Source: Amyloporia xantha
Lineage: Eukaryota > Basidiomycota > Agaricomycetes > Polyporales > Adustoporiaceae
Length of the DNA stretch: 64,000 bases
Assembly: GCA_036971615.1 (NCBI GenBank)
Contig: JAYKKR010000002.1
Coordinates: 3,162,001-3,226,000 of the forward strand
Direction of reading: 5' to 3'
The notes under the pieces were generated by a model. That model searched no databases. It was not told the DNA's origin and worked only from the letters and a program-made list of their open reading frames with translations. Positions 20,901-32,561 of this stretch are shown in pieces. The position numbers and the translations under genes were made by a program. The first letter of the stretch is position 1. Each line of letters begins with the position of its first letter.

Positions 20901-22618
20901 CGCTCTACTCGGTCGACCGCTGGTAGACCTCCACCACGGCCTGACAATGCGTATGGTGATCGCCACCCTGCAGCTATACAGCGTGACATTGATCAAGGAG
21001 GTGGTTTACCTGACGTCATGGAGAATCTCATCTCATATCTTCCATCAGAGTTTATTCTCAACGCCGATCCTCAGTACGGACCTTTTCCACAATCTTATCA
21101 GGAAGCGATCTCTCGCCCTGATCGGACTCAGTGGGAGGCCGCTGGTGCAGGAAGAGATAGACTCTCAAATGGAGAATGGTACATGGGAGTTAGTAGGACT
21201 TACCTCCTGGACGTAAGGCAGTACCTTGTCGTTGGGTTTACACTATTAAACCTGGTGGTAGATACAAAGCTCGGCTTGTAGCCAAAGGCTTTAAACAGGT
21301 CAAAGGCATCGATTATGATGAAATATTCTCCCCTGTCGCCTCGCTTTGAATCTATAAGATTCTTACTCGCCCATGCTGCTCTTAATGATTGGGAGGTAGA
21401 GGCTATGGATGTAAAGACAGCATTCTTATATGGCGAATTAGACGAGGAGATATATATGGAGCAACCAGAAGGATTTAAAGTCCCTGGTCAGGAACACAAA
21501 GTTTGTCGTCTTTTGAAGGCTATTTATGGTCTTAAACAGGCTGGCAGACAGTGGAATAAAAAACTCCACAATGCGTTGTTGGAATTAGGGTTCACACGTA
21601 CATATTCTGATGCGGGTATTTATGTGTATCGTCATCATGGGGGGATTTAATACTTGTCGTATATGTTGACGATCTATTGCCAATTGGGTCTGATCGGCGT
21701 CAGATTACATGGCTCAAAGGTTGTCTTCAGAAGCGATTTAATGTTCGTGATCTTGGACCTGTAGAATCTTTTCTAGGCATGCGGATTACTCGAGATAGAT
21801 CATCCAGAAATATTTGGCTTGATCAGTCTAAATACATTGAAGAGACACTCGAGCGATTCCAAATGCTAGATGCAGCACCCACACGAACTCCTTCCATTTG
21901 GCGTACATCTTGTCAAAGCAGATCCTTCATATGAAGTTGATGCCGCCTTCTTCGTTCAAAGTACCAACAGCTCATTGGTTCACTTTTGTGGATCGCCTAG
22001 GGCACTCGTCCAGATATAGCCTATGCAGTTAATCACCTTTCCCAATATTCTGCTAAGCCTACAATGCAACATTATAAAGCCACACAATATATTCTTCGTT
22101 ATTTGAACGGCTCACGTTCACTTCGGCTTTGCTACAAAGGCAGCGGATTATCTGGACTCATAGGTTATTCTGACTCTGATTGGGCTGAGAACAAGGACGA
22201 TAGGCATTCAACTAGTGGCTTTGTCTTCTTTATGGCAGATGCTGCTATTTCATGGGTCTCGCGGCGATTAAAGACTGTCGCTCTGTCTTCAACAGAAGCA
22301 GAGTACATGGCGTTGTCCGACTCTTGTCGACAATTAGCCTGGCTTCGGACTCTTCAGTCTGAGATTGGTTTAAGCCGCAAAATGCCACACCTTTATGCAT
22401 TGATAATAATGGTAGCATTTTTCTTGGTGGTTAATCCAGCTCATGACAGAAGAACCAAGCACATTGATATACGGTACCACTTTTGCAGAGAGTTCATTGA
22501 AAACGGTCATGTCGATCTTTTCTTTTGTACCTACTGCTGAGCAAAGGGCCGATGTCCTTACTAAGAATTTATCTTTCTCTATTCATGAGAAATTTGTACA
22601 TAGTCTTGGACTAGAGTA
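17930..22618 (+). pseudogene. Copia gag-pol remnant
   Basis: Translated blocks occur in order but in changing frames. Gag (17930 to about 18800) carries VGASAYFQQLFNTRF. A nucleocapsid knuckle near 19040 reads CNICGKTNHSTENHW, with a final His instead of Cys. The protease motif ADSGCTSHV follows near 19.36 kb. Integrase comes next with WHQRFGHAG, CAGCALGKSH, HSDLVEMPS, SDRGGEFMG and PQQNGRAERWQQ (19.79-20.35 kb). A proline-rich linker is at 20.65-20.95 kb. Reverse transcriptase has VKTAFLYGELDEEIYMEQPE and YVDDLL (21.4-21.7 kb). RNase H has GYSDSDWAENKDDRHSTSG and STEAEYMAL (22.16-22.33 kb). The frame ends at a stop at 22616-22618. Frame changes occur near 18.59, 18.80, 19.02, 19.27, 20.37-20.49, 20.7 and 21.65 kb. 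It cannot encode functional proteins. Confidence 0.92.
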
Positions 22619-22633
22619 GTTAGCGACTATCTA

Positions 22634-22645
22634 GTTGAGTGGGAG
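22634..22645 (+). promoter_or_regulatory. Copia polypurine tract
   Basis: gttgagtgggag lies immediately before the 3' LTR and is purine-rich. Confidence 0.65.
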
Positions 22646-22949
22646 TGTTGAACAATCAGTTTCCAACTATAGTAGTCGCACTTCCATACTTGGTAGTCAG
22701 TACTTACTCATTTCTATGATGTTCTATGACGTTCCATAGTATGTTCTTGTCTTACTTCATAGGCTCCACTTTCTTACTAAGAAATCTCCACTATGATTTC
22801 ATTATGACTTCATATCTTACTCAGATATTCTATAGGTTTCTAGATACGATTACTAAGGAGCCTTTCATGCATGTATATAAGCCGGGCCTTACAGCCCACT
22901 AGAATACAAGACGGATTAGCCTCCTCTCCTCTATAGTCTGCGCTCAACA
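22646..22949 (+). repeat. 3' LTR of copia element
   Basis: The repeat is 304 bp, matches the 5' LTR apart from one base indel, and is followed by the duplicated agtca. Confidence 0.95.
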
Positions 22950-22954
22950 AGTCA

Positions 22955-23592
22955 CGGTAAATGTCTCTTAGTTTTGAGGGCAGATAGTTCATAATACTAA
23001 ACGGCCTATTAGTACGAAGATCGTGTCGGTGTTGAACGTTTGAACATTGAACGTTGGATAGCCGGTGACGGTTCGGATGTGGGTCGGCTAGTTTATTACT
23101 GCCGATGAAGTCGATCGATCTCTACATGATCGCCACCACCTTTGTCTCAAGTATCGCCAACCTATTGCACATGTACTCATAGTCCCCATTTTGAATAGGG
23201 CTTCAGCGAAATCCGCAAGCTCACGCTCATTTTAAACGGGCATCGCCTGCCAGCATGCCAACTTCTTCAATTAGAGGTCATGTACTAGAGGGCATTCCAC
23301 TACGACGTCATGTCCATGGTATATCATGGCCTGAAGAAATACTGATTCCTATTGAGCCCCGGCTAACAATCTTTGAACACATCAATCTCATTCGACGTTC
23401 TCAGTCAGACACTAACGCTAGTCATAATAGTGTGCCCTTCGCCAGATTACGCTCCCGCATGGATCAGATATTGCGCGTGTCAGAGTCTTGCTTTTGAAAT
23501 CAACAGTGAATTCGCATTCTGCAAGCTCGCTGCAGCTGTCACTACGAGCTCATCCACTCTGCACCAAAAATTGTCAGTACAAGTCATAAGGT
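22955..23592. other. Intergenic region between copia and NMO paralogue 2
   Basis: Before the copia insertion this was contiguous with 16966-17166, giving about 840 bp between the two NMO genes. Two short open stretches on the plus strand have no coding character that I recognise. Confidence 0.5.
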
Positions 23593-25149
23593 TCAGGTGA
23601 ATGTATAAACTGACATTGCCTTGGCTGGCTTGACGTCCTGATACCGAACCAAGGTAAGCACCGAAAGGCAGGGCATGACAGGGAGCACTCACATGTATCG
23701 AACCAGCGACTTTGCCCATGAGCCCTGCAGGATCTCATGAATTTGAATCAGACAACGATACGGTAAGATACTTACAGCTCCGGCCCTCGGCAAATTTTTC
23801 TGGATGCTTCTCGAGCTCAACCTCGTGAGGAATCTTTCCTTGAGAAGTCAACTGCACAACCTCATCCTGCCTTTTTTCCCTGCATACGGCAGCGTTAGTA
23901 TACCCCTTACTACAGTGGGCATTCTGTAGCTGTAAACACGTACCAGCTCGCGACATATGGCGTCTTCCGCACGCTCAAGGGACGGCCGGTGAATATTAAG
24001 GTACGAACCACATCGTCATATCCAGCCGTGAGTACCGATTCCTTATGTGCACGCGGAGCACCGGCCTCTTCACATGCTACGAATCGCGTTCCCACCCAAA
24101 CGCCAGATGCTCCGTAGCTAGAAACGGGAAATCAATAAGATGGCGAGCACTCTTGTGAAATACGTACGAGAGTGCTGCGGCCAGACCCCGGCCATCGGCG
24201 ATACCTCCAGCAGCTACAACGGTAACAGGCTCGCCTGTGAGCGGGCTCTTGGCATTCCGACAGATGTCTACGCATGCAGGGATAAGAATAGAGAAGGGGA
24301 CGTCGCCGGTGTGCCCTCCGCCTTCTCCGCCTTGTGCACATATGATGTCCACACCTTAAAACAGATATCGTCATTGACACTATTCAGACATAGTGGGCCA
24401 GATTATATTTGCCTTGAGCAAGTGCCCGCGGAACATGCTGTCCCTCCGTCAGGATCGTGAAGAACAGAACACAGATTGACGGACCTTGGGATGACCGACC
24501 ATGCTATTCAGCCGATCTGTTAGCTATGTGAGAGGGAGAATTCAGCATATTAACTTACTTCATGACGAGAATGCCGGCAGCATGAAGCTTCTCAACTATG
24601 TCCTTCGGAGGAACGCCAATTGCGCAGACGAATAATTTAGCCCTGCTCTTGATAATGATATCCACGAGCATGGGTAGTTCACCCTTCGTGTAGTCGTACT
24701 ACATGACACCATGCAAATCATTAACCGGCGAGGTCAAGCGACACGGGACAGTATGTTAACTGCGCACGTTAGTCTTGCGGGCATTGCCTCCCACTTGAGG
24801 TATCAACAAGTCAACTCCAAAAGGCGCATTCTTGTCCTCCAATTGACTCTTCAATTCGTCAATGGTCTCCTGGAGGATCTTGGGGCTATAACCCACACCC
24901 CCAATAACGCCCATTCCACCTATATGCACAGTTGTCGAGAGAGGCCGCGAGACACAAAGACACCAGACGCACCAGCGTTTGTGACTGCAGCGGCCAGCTT
25001 AGGTCCTGCTGCGATATTCATGCCTATGTATATATTATATTACCACTCAAGCACCATGACTGCTGAGTCTGACCTGCTAATACGACCGGGTGATTGATCC
25101 CGAGTAACTTGGTCAGAGGTGTCTTGAAAACAGGGGCGGACGACGGCAT
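23593..25149 (-). CDS. Nitronate monooxygenase, paralogue 2
   Basis: It has the same fold, intron positions and reaction as paralogue 1. It starts MPSSAPVFKTPLTKLLGINH, contains AGMNIAAGPKLAAAVTNAG and GVIGGVGYSPKILQETIDEL. It also contains ICAQGGEGGGHTGD and AAGGIADGRGLAAAL, then GASGVWVGTRFVACEEAGA, and ends KPAKAMSVYTFT, six residues longer than paralogue 1. About 335 residues; no break seen. The 19-nt MVGHPK exon is shared. The intron after ...ALAQG begins gcaaat on the minus strand (24404 downward), so it is GC-AG where paralogue 1 has gtgata. The start codon faces the heme lyase gene, 788 bp away. Confidence 0.93.
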
Positions 25150-25937
25150 GGCGGTGGTTGAGAGCTTCGAGCAGTAGAGACGTGTATGCAGAATGAGAGG
25201 ATATAGGCCGGAGTTCGCTCCCTTGCAGGGAGAAATATCGACAGCCGGCTTTTGACTTGGATCCTGGCTTGCCGGACCAAAATCATGAGCATGTCATGAG
25301 ACCTGACCCGGTGAGAAGTCGCAAATAATCAAATGTTCAGACGGTGTACTGCTTGCCATACATGGGCTGTTGGTCCTATGTAACCAGAAGAGAAGCCCGT
25401 GTACAGTGACAATAGGTCTGGTAGTAGCTACGTGGAGATAAAAGCACATGCAAATATACGGGAATGACTGGGCCATGTCTTCACAACGCCGCAACTCCGC
25501 GGTGCCAGGAACTCAGAAAATAGAGCCAGACGGGTGCTATCTTGACAACGTAGAGTAGGGGTATCGCGGGCTCTTGAACGTGTTTTGCAGGGCCTGTGGG
25601 CATCTCGAACGAGATGTGACTGATAAAACTCGAGGTGCAGCAAGATGCATATGCGTCAACTCGCAGCTCTTTATACGGAGAAACTTGTCGCATACTAATG
25701 ATTAAGATGAGATAAAGTGCAGACCGTCTGTTGTAATGTCACAAGCCTGGAGAAAGACATAAAAATATTCGGCTCCATGTTTACTGTCAGGTCTATACAC
25801 GAGGCAAGCTTGGCCTAGGGCATTGCCTTCGTCGTTCGCCCGCTGCAGGCTGTAGCGAATGGGGATAGAGAGATTTCAGATCACGACGTTCGCAGCCGCC
25901 GGCGCTAAAGTGCACCCGACAACCGTGACGCTCGCCC
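25150..25937. other. Divergent intergenic region, NMO paralogue 2 / heme lyase
   Basis: This space contains both 5' regions. No conserved open frame, tRNA or repeat was recognised. Confidence 0.5.
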
Positions 25938-26743
25938 ATGTCGTCCAGCTCAGAGAAATGCCCCGTCGACCACGCCTCTAGTGCCTTAGCAGCAGACAAA
26001 TGTCCCGTTGACCACGCCTCTCTTGCCTCAGCAGCAGACAAATGCCCTGTTGACCACAAAGCCCGCTCGTCATGGTGGTCTACCTTACTCTCACGAGATT
26101 CCAAGGATGCGCCCTCTGCATCCTCGCACCCTTCCGGATCAGCACCGTCCGTGTTACCCCTAGAGCGCGAGGTGTCGTCTATACCCAAAGTTGATGGTGG
26201 AAACTGGGTGTACCCGTCACAGGCTCAGTTTTATGCTGCAATGGCACGCAAGAACCACAACCCGCAGGCATCAGACATGAAGGTCATCGTTCCGATCCAC
26301 AACGCCGTCAACGAGCGTGCGTGGCTGGAAGTCATGAAGTGGGAAGCAGGCCAAGGGGGCGATAAGTGCGGAGGAGTGAAGCTGGTCAGCTTCAAAGGGC
26401 GACCAAAAGATATGACGCCGAGAGCCCGATGGCGGACTCTCCTAGGGTAAGCTTTTCCTTGAACTCTGTCTTCGCCCTTAGTATTGACTACTGTTCACAC
26501 AGATACTCACCGCCATTCGACCGCCACGACTGGGTCGTTGACCGTTGTGGCACGCGTATACGCTACGTGATCGATTTCTACACCGGTCACAGTGCCGGTT
26601 CTCCAGGGGGTAATTTATCCTTCTACCTGGACGCTCGACCAGCGCTCGATAACTGGGACGGGGTTAGAATGCGTGCAGAACGATTGTGGGAGCGGTGGGT
26701 GGGCAAGCTGTGGAGTAGTACAATTCCTCCGACCAGTGGATAA
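25938..26743 (+). CDS. CYC3: Holocytochrome c-type synthase (cytochrome c heme lyase)
   Basis: The enzyme attaches heme covalently to apocytochrome c (or c1) in the mitochondrial intermembrane space. Two exons (25938-26446, 26503-26743) give 249 residues. Family blocks are clear: NWVYPSQAQFYAAMARKN, PIHNAVNERAWLEVMKWE with the heme-binding His, SFKGRPKDMTPRARW, PPFDRHDWVVDRCG and VIDFYTG. The N-terminus carries three CPV heme-regulatory motifs inside a tandem 14-residue repeat (KCPVDH at residues 7, 21 and 35). I cannot decide between the cytochrome c and c1 specific members from sequence alone; CYC3 is the closer guess. It converges on SSF1, with the stop codons 144 bp apart. Confidence 0.92.
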
Positions 26744-26886
26744 GCTCGGTGGCGGGTTTTGACCATTTAAGTGGCAGCAGTTTCTTCTCTTTCATTTGTA
26801 TCTCACATCTCTATAATTACTCCTCTGAACTAATGATTCAAATTGGATAGATCGCGAAATAGAGTCCAAACAATTTCCGGTGGGTT

Positions 26887-28424
26887 CTATCGTTTACCTC
26901 TGGACTTGAGCTTTTTGGGCGGCGGTCTCGGCGCGTCATCCTCACTATCACTCTCCTCGCCACTTCCATCGCTCTGCTCTCCATCCGTCTCTCCTCCGCT
27001 AAACTCTTCGTCCTCATCCCACGCCCCTTCGTCTTCATACTCTTCTCCACCATCCGAGACCTCAGGCTCATTCGCTTCCTCTTCGTCCTCACCATCGCTA
27101 TCTCTTTCCGCACCCTCCGCACCCGTCATCGCCTTCTTACGCTGAACATTCTTCTCCTGTTCTTCTCTTCGCTGTCTCCGTAGCTTCTCCTTTGCTGCGT
27201 GTTCAGCTTTTTGGGCAGCGGCTTCAGCCTTTGTCTTCTTGACTGTGAAGGGTCGAACCGTCAGCAAAAGGAACAATAAGGATTGCACGACTTAAACGTA
27301 CCGAATTCATGGAATATGACACCCCCCTCTTTGCCCGGTAAACCTTCGGTAATCTTGACCAACCTCAGCTCCATCCTCGGGCCAATCTCATCCAGTCTGA
27401 CGGCTCGCTTCTGGCCTTTTCTGTTGTTTCTCCCTACGTAGTCGTCCGCCAAAGATACCGCATCCCCATCGTCGCCTGCTACGCTTGAAGCTGACGAGGC
27501 TGCCGACTCATAGCCATCGCTCCCTCCGGGTCCTGGCTCGCCTTTCCGTCTGAGGAAAAAGTCTGCTACATCCTTCTCGTTACCGAGATCGAGGTACACT
27601 TTTGATGAAGACGACGCTTTAGTAGATGCGCCCTCTAGGACACGTCGAACACGTTTAGATACACCGTAAGGCTTGACCGTGATGAGGAAGTGTCGGAAGT
27701 CGACTGTGCCTTTGTCAGGGTTGTATGCAACGAGGACGACCCGTCTTGCGGAAGAGAGGGATAGCGTATGTGGTGATAGCGGAGGGAAGAGTGTCTGGAA
27801 AGTCTTCATGAGGAGTGTCAAGTGGGGAGGCGTCGTCGGCGAGGGTTGCGGAAAGGATGCTAGTACAAGCTTCACAGAACCGAAATTAATTCAGAGCTAA
27901 TGGCTAGTGGCCATAGTTCACGCACCAAAGGGGGACTCAAGTACTCCACGCTGCCGATGCTCCGCGCTCTGCGGGAAGTGTTGAGTATATCCCTCATCAA
28001 GCTATACCTCTCTATCCGAAAGGTGAGCGTGGGCCCGGCGGACAAGCGCACGATGCGCAAGGACGGCGCGACGTCCGTCAACGTGAACGCAAGAAGGTGG
28101 GTGACGCCTAGTGCTGGAGCCATGGTGAAAAAATCCTTGAGTTTGTTCCGTGCCCGTTCCTTCACTTGCAACATAGAGTCAGCACCCGTCGCTTCGACTA
28201 CAGTATCAAAAAGAACAGATAACTGTATGGGCATCCATACTGACCCTGAGACGGCTGGCAGTGTAGGGCTCCATGACTTTGCGCACATCCCGTACGAGCT
28301 GGGTGAGCGACGAGCCGACCTGACCGTGCTTGATCACGAATGACTTGGGGACACCTTCAGCCGCGCCAGGATTTGATGCAACACCGCCCTTGAGATGAGT
28401 GCGGTTTTTTCTTCGACGGCCCAT
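26887..28424 (-). CDS. SSF1: Ribosome biogenesis protein Ssf1 (Brix domain, Peter Pan family)
   Basis: Four exons (28424-28245, 28159-27926, 27869-27302, 27242-26887) give 445 residues in exact phase. The N-terminus MGRRRKNRTHLKG and the following PKSFVIKHGQVGSSLTQLVR and VRKVMEPYTASRLR are diagnostic of Ssf1/PPAN, which chaperones 27S pre-rRNA in nucleolar pre-60S particles. The Brix domain continues through FTMAPALGVTHLLAF and LTFRIERYSLMRDI. It then passes through FRHFLITVKPYGVSKRVRR and DEIGPRMELRLVKITEGL. Between them a Ser/Gly-rich insert of about 50 residues is present. The C-terminal 120 residues are a basic coiled coil (KKTKAEAAAQKAEHAAKEKL) then an acidic Glu/Asp tract, typical of nucleolar proteins. 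The SSF1 start was chosen from family homology. Confidence 0.95.
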
Positions 28425-29082
28425 GGTGTGCAGCTCTTTGAGGAGAAATGGACAATTTCACAAGACGCGCGGTTACGAACGAATACGGCCGATCAATCGA
28501 GCGCTTGATAGAAAACACAGTATTTATATGTCTTTGGAAAATGTGGCGGTCTCCTTAGTTGAGAGAACGAAGCAAGAAAACAGCACGATAAATAAGTAGT
28601 GGGTAGGTACATTTTTATTTGATTGGAGCAACTAGTGCGTACCAAGACAATAATCAATCTATTTGACGATGAGATGCATGGACAAGAACCAATATACATG
28701 AACGAAGATTAGCTGAATCAGGAGCTGGCAAGACTACAATGGGATCGGTTATCTGGCAAAATGATACAGGTCGAGGGGTATGTTACTGAGGTCGATAGGG
28801 TAAACAGAAACATCAAATGGTCCCTGGAATAAGAACTTGCACTAAACGATATATCAGTCTGTTGCAAATAAGTCAACGAGGCAGAATAAAGAACGGCTGA
28901 ACAGAGAGAGAAAAAATCTGACGAGTGGATGACCGTGCCAATTGCGGCCATCCAACGGCCAGGCTGTGAACCAAGCACAAGCATGATCTGGGCCGGGCAC
29001 ATCGGCTGGCTTCATGCACATCCCGGTTGTCTGAGAGACCGGAAATAAAAGTGACAGATATTGATGAAGGATGGTGACCCGA
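28425..29082. other. Intergenic region, SSF1 promoter and PKA 3' flank
   Basis: Both neighbours are on the minus strand. This AT-richer space holds the SSF1 5' region and the PKA terminator. No gene, repeat or RNA was recognised. Confidence 0.5.
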
Positions 29083-30581
29083 TTAGAACTCCATGAACTG
29101 GTAAGCAGAGGGATCAAATCGCTGTTGAAGGGCGGGCGGTTGCTCCTCCTTTATGAGACCGGGAATCTCTTCGGCTGGAGGGACTGGAAGATGCGAGAAG
29201 TGGCGTGTATCATCCAAAGAATTGACATGCGGAATGATCGGCGCCTACAATAAAAATGAGGTTACAATCACGGCAGAAACAAACCTCGAAATGCGTACCC
29301 TGATTTCTCGCCGCTCGAGCGCATCCCAGTCGACACCGCGGAACCACGGATGGTCTAAAACATCTTGCGGTCCGCCGATGAGATTCCCGAGCCGTTTGCT
29401 ACGATCTGGATGCAAGAAGGCCTTGATGATATCCTTTGTCAGTCGGTCCACTTCCCGCGGCCAGTGGATCTTGCCCTTGAGTATTTTTTCGTAAATCCCG
29501 TAAGCGGTTTCGTCGAAGAAAGGGGGATATCCGACGACCATCTCGTAGCAGAGAATGCCGCAAGCCCACCAGTCAGCGGCCTTTCCGTGACCGTCCGACT
29601 GTATAATTTCAGGCGCCAGATATTCTGGAGTACCGCATAAAGTCCATGTACGGTCGTCGACAATTTTCGCGAAGCCGAAGTCGGTCAAGCGGAGGTATCC
29701 ACGCGAGTCGAGCAGCAGGTTTTCCGGTTTTAGATCTCGGTAGATGATGTTGAAGGAGTGAAGGTATTTGAGGGCAAGGACGATGGTCGCAAGATAGAAA
29801 CGGGTGACATCCGGTGTGAAACGACGAGCCCTTCGTAGGTGTGTGAAGAGTTCTCCGCCAGGGACATAGGATAGCAACATGTATATGTTGAGACTATCCT
29901 GAAAGGTCGCATAGAGGTCGACGATGAAGGGGTGCCGAACATGCGATAGGATATACCGTTCGGCGTTCACATGCTCGACTTGTCGTAACCGAACGATCTC
30001 GGTTTTCGGCATAACCTTGAGCGCGAAACAATTTTGAGCATTAGGGTCTGAAGTACCGCGTAGCTGTACCAGAAGTACACGGCCAAAAGTGCCGGTACCT
30101 ATTCAACAGGTAACATATGAGTCCGAAAAGTGGCACGGTGAGTCGGGCGTTCTTTACCTAAGGTCCCTTTGACGTCGAAGTCAGTGAGCTTGAGGGTGCC
30201 CTTTTCAAGATGACATTCTTCATCTTCCAAGTGTCTCAATGGAGGCCTGGGCGAGCTAGACAATGAGCTTGAGTCCACGTCCATGGCCTGTTCGGCGGTA
30301 CTGTCGTGTCTGCGTCTGCCAATATGAGGACCGGACGGACGGGATCCACTTGCGGAGCGCGAATCGCTATCGCGACTATAACGAGGCTCCGTATCGATGA
30401 CGACAACGGGATCACCGTCTTCACTATGACCAGGCGAAATGGGTGGAGTTATAGGACCCTTGCCCGCGGCGAAAGGCAAGTCACCTTGTGGCAGGACAAG
30501 ATTTAGAGAAGCAGACTTGGCCCGTGCCGTAGTGCTGGGCAAGGAGGACGAACGAAAAGCAGAAATAACCGGATGGTCCAT
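29083..30581 (-). CDS. cAMP-dependent protein kinase catalytic subunit
   Basis: Three exons (30581-30158, 30098-29299, 29244-29083) give 461 residues. A Ser/Pro-rich regulatory N-terminus of about 140 residues precedes the kinase domain. The domain has the glycine loop GTGTFG (142-147), the catalytic Lys in FALKVM (about 169), YRDLKPENLLLD, LTDFGFAK and the activation loop RTWTLCGTPEYLAPE, with the Thr of the loop. Substrate-channel elements ADWWACGILCYEMVVGYPPF and the C-tail ending YQFMEF (the FxxF hydrophobic motif) are those of PKA rather than PKC or Sch9. An upstream in-frame start at 30731 would add 50 residues; the ATG at 30581 (MDHPVISAFRSSSLP) is preferred. In fungi PKA controls growth, morphogenesis and nutrient signalling. 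Confidence 0.95.
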
Positions 30582-31354
30582 GTTCCCCGGTCTATTAATC
30601 AGGTTGGTCAAACAAACGCTTGCTCGCCACGGGCGGCTACAAGAGGAGCTGTCATTCGGCGGGAAAGATCTTCGACTGGGACAAATCTCACCTTGATGCA
30701 AATTATGGAAATGGCGAAGATGGGGATTCACTTAATCCATCAGAGGGTCCGGGAGGTATAGGACCGACGTCGGACAGAGACGTGAGCGGACTCAGTCGAC
30801 GCAGCACAGCGTGATCAGAGGGATGTGTGACGGCTGCAGATCTCGGAAGATGGATGTGAGTGGCAGATGAAACGGGAGGTGAGGCCAAGGCGGATGCACA
30901 CCTGGAGATGTGGGCAGAAACGGAATATATGCGCCCTGCGCCAAGCGAGGATATGGAGACTAAAATACAGCTGAGAGAGAAGCGCAGGATGCTCGTAGTT
31001 AGTAGCTACCTGCAGCCAACACTTCCCCAGGCGGAAACGAATCTAAGGGCTCGTTGCCACGTGGATGGTCCGGTGCACGTGAGACGCGTCGGACGACACC
31101 ATATCGCTATGCGCGACCACGCGTCGCGATATGGCAGCGGGGCGATGGATGGCAGCGGGCCCTAACGGGGCTTCAGCTCATCCTTGGCCAGCTCTTCCAC
31201 CACTCAGATTCAATCTAGCTCCAGTCCAAGACGCGCTCAGTATCATGATGTAATCGTCGTCCGCCGAAAGACGCCGCCGCGTCTACACATACAATTATTT
31301 CTTTAGATGGCTAGGTGGCGTCATCAACAATTACCGCAGAATGGCATATGAATA
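30582..31354. other. PKA upstream region and LigB 3' flank
   Basis: A long 5' region of a kinase gene. Several short open stretches overlap it but none looks conserved. The plus strand between 30700 and 31170 is rich in purines. No RNA gene was seen. Confidence 0.45.
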
Positions 31355-32561
31355 CTACAGCCCAAACGCAAACGTGGGCGAACCATAGATAGCCGACAAC
31401 ACCTTCACCCGTCCTTCTCCTCCCGCACCAGCTGCAACATAAAGTGGTACGAAGTGTTCCGCGCGAGGATGGGCAGCGCGAAATCCTGGATGCTGCATCA
31501 GTTTGCTCATCGCCTGTTTCCTGGGTTCGGGCTAGTTCCGAGCTTGAGTGAACACGAAAATTCATTGAAAAAGATGATAAGCTACTCACATCTGGCACGA
31601 GGACAGCGTCAAGAATAGCTCGATCAAACTCCTTCACTAGCCTTCCAGCAGACGCTTCGGCGAACGATGACATATCACGTAAGTTGTGGACTAGCAAGCC
31701 GCCTGATAGGACCAGAATCCCCTCACGCCTGGGCGACACGATGACAGTGGTTAGATCGACGTGGCCTTGAGTGACATACCAACCACAGCGCTAACCTGAG
31801 TTGTTCGACCACCTTGCCCACCGCCCAATTTGTTTCAGGGCTTAGGCTCCCGTCAATGGATACCTGCGCGATGGGCACGTCGAGGAATTCTTCACCAAAC
31901 ATCAATCTGAATGGCACGAAGACACCGTGATCTAACCCTGGACCACTAAAGCCCCTACCGTCCTCGCCTCGAGGCTCTATCCTGGAGGTGGTACGAGCAA
32001 GATGGCCGGCCTGACGACAGTAGATACCAAATCCATCATAAGAGCATGCTCATCATCTGCCAGGACCAAATCTAACCTCTTTGTAAAGCTGGACCACACG
32101 CTGGGACAGACCTGAGTCGCCGCGAGAATGGAACTTCAGTTGATACAGCGCAGGCTGGAAACCGAAGTAGTCCATCAACAAAGGATTGGAGTCACCATAG
32201 TCGGTCACTAGAGTGACGACTCAGGACAGAACCCGATCATAGCCACGGTTCATCACATACCGACGCGTTCACCAACAGTCTCCCAGTGGGCGCTGAACAC
32301 AACTATACCCTTCGGCTTGTATTTCTCAAGGAGCGCAGGTCCAAAGTCTTTCAAGAAAGTAGCAAGAGGTCCCTTAGGCCCCATGTGTTCCATCGTAGGG
32401 TTCCCTCTCGCGTCCGATTCAGGGAACGCAAGCATGGGTGAGCCATGTCCAAAAAAGAACGCAGGAATATTCTCTGGCGTCGATGGAAGCTCGTCCAAGG
32501 CTTTCCGCCACTCAGCCTGAGACTTGGGAAGAGTAAAACTCGTTCCGTTCATGGTGGACAT
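31355..32561 (-). CDS. Extradiol ring-cleavage dioxygenase, LigB / DOPA 4,5-dioxygenase type
   Basis: A class III extradiol dioxygenase acting on catechol-type substrates, possibly DOPA. Read through about four introns the protein runs from MSTMNGTSFTLPKSQAEWRK to GSPTFAFGL, roughly 300 residues. Metal-ligand and active-site histidines are visible in FFFGHGSPMLAF, VVFSAHWET, GLDHGVFVPFRLMF and SGGLLVHNLRDM. DVPIAQVSID and HPRAEHFVPLYVAAGA are also family blocks. The frame stays open upstream of the ATG at 32561 as far as a GTG near 32675, but no ATG exists there, so I use 32561. It is divergent from TFB3. Substrate is unknown; fungal members act in catechol catabolism or pigment synthesis. 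Confidence 0.88.

Larger units (their letters stand above)
17167..22949 (+). mobile_element. Full-length Ty1/copia retrotransposon, coding region destroyed
   Basis: The element is 5783 bp with a 305-bp left LTR and a 304-bp right LTR that differ by one missing c in a cctccc run. It is flanked by the 5-bp duplication agtca (17162-17166 and 22950-22954). The order gag, protease, integrase, reverse transcriptase, RNase H is that of Ty1/copia. The LTRs indicate a very recent insertion, but the coding region shows at least six frame changes. It sits between the two nitronate monooxygenase genes. Confidence 0.95.

Noticed and set aside
26838..27145. Ser-rich plus-strand open frame opposite SSF1
   Set aside because: It is the complement of the Glu/Asp-rich SSF1 tail.
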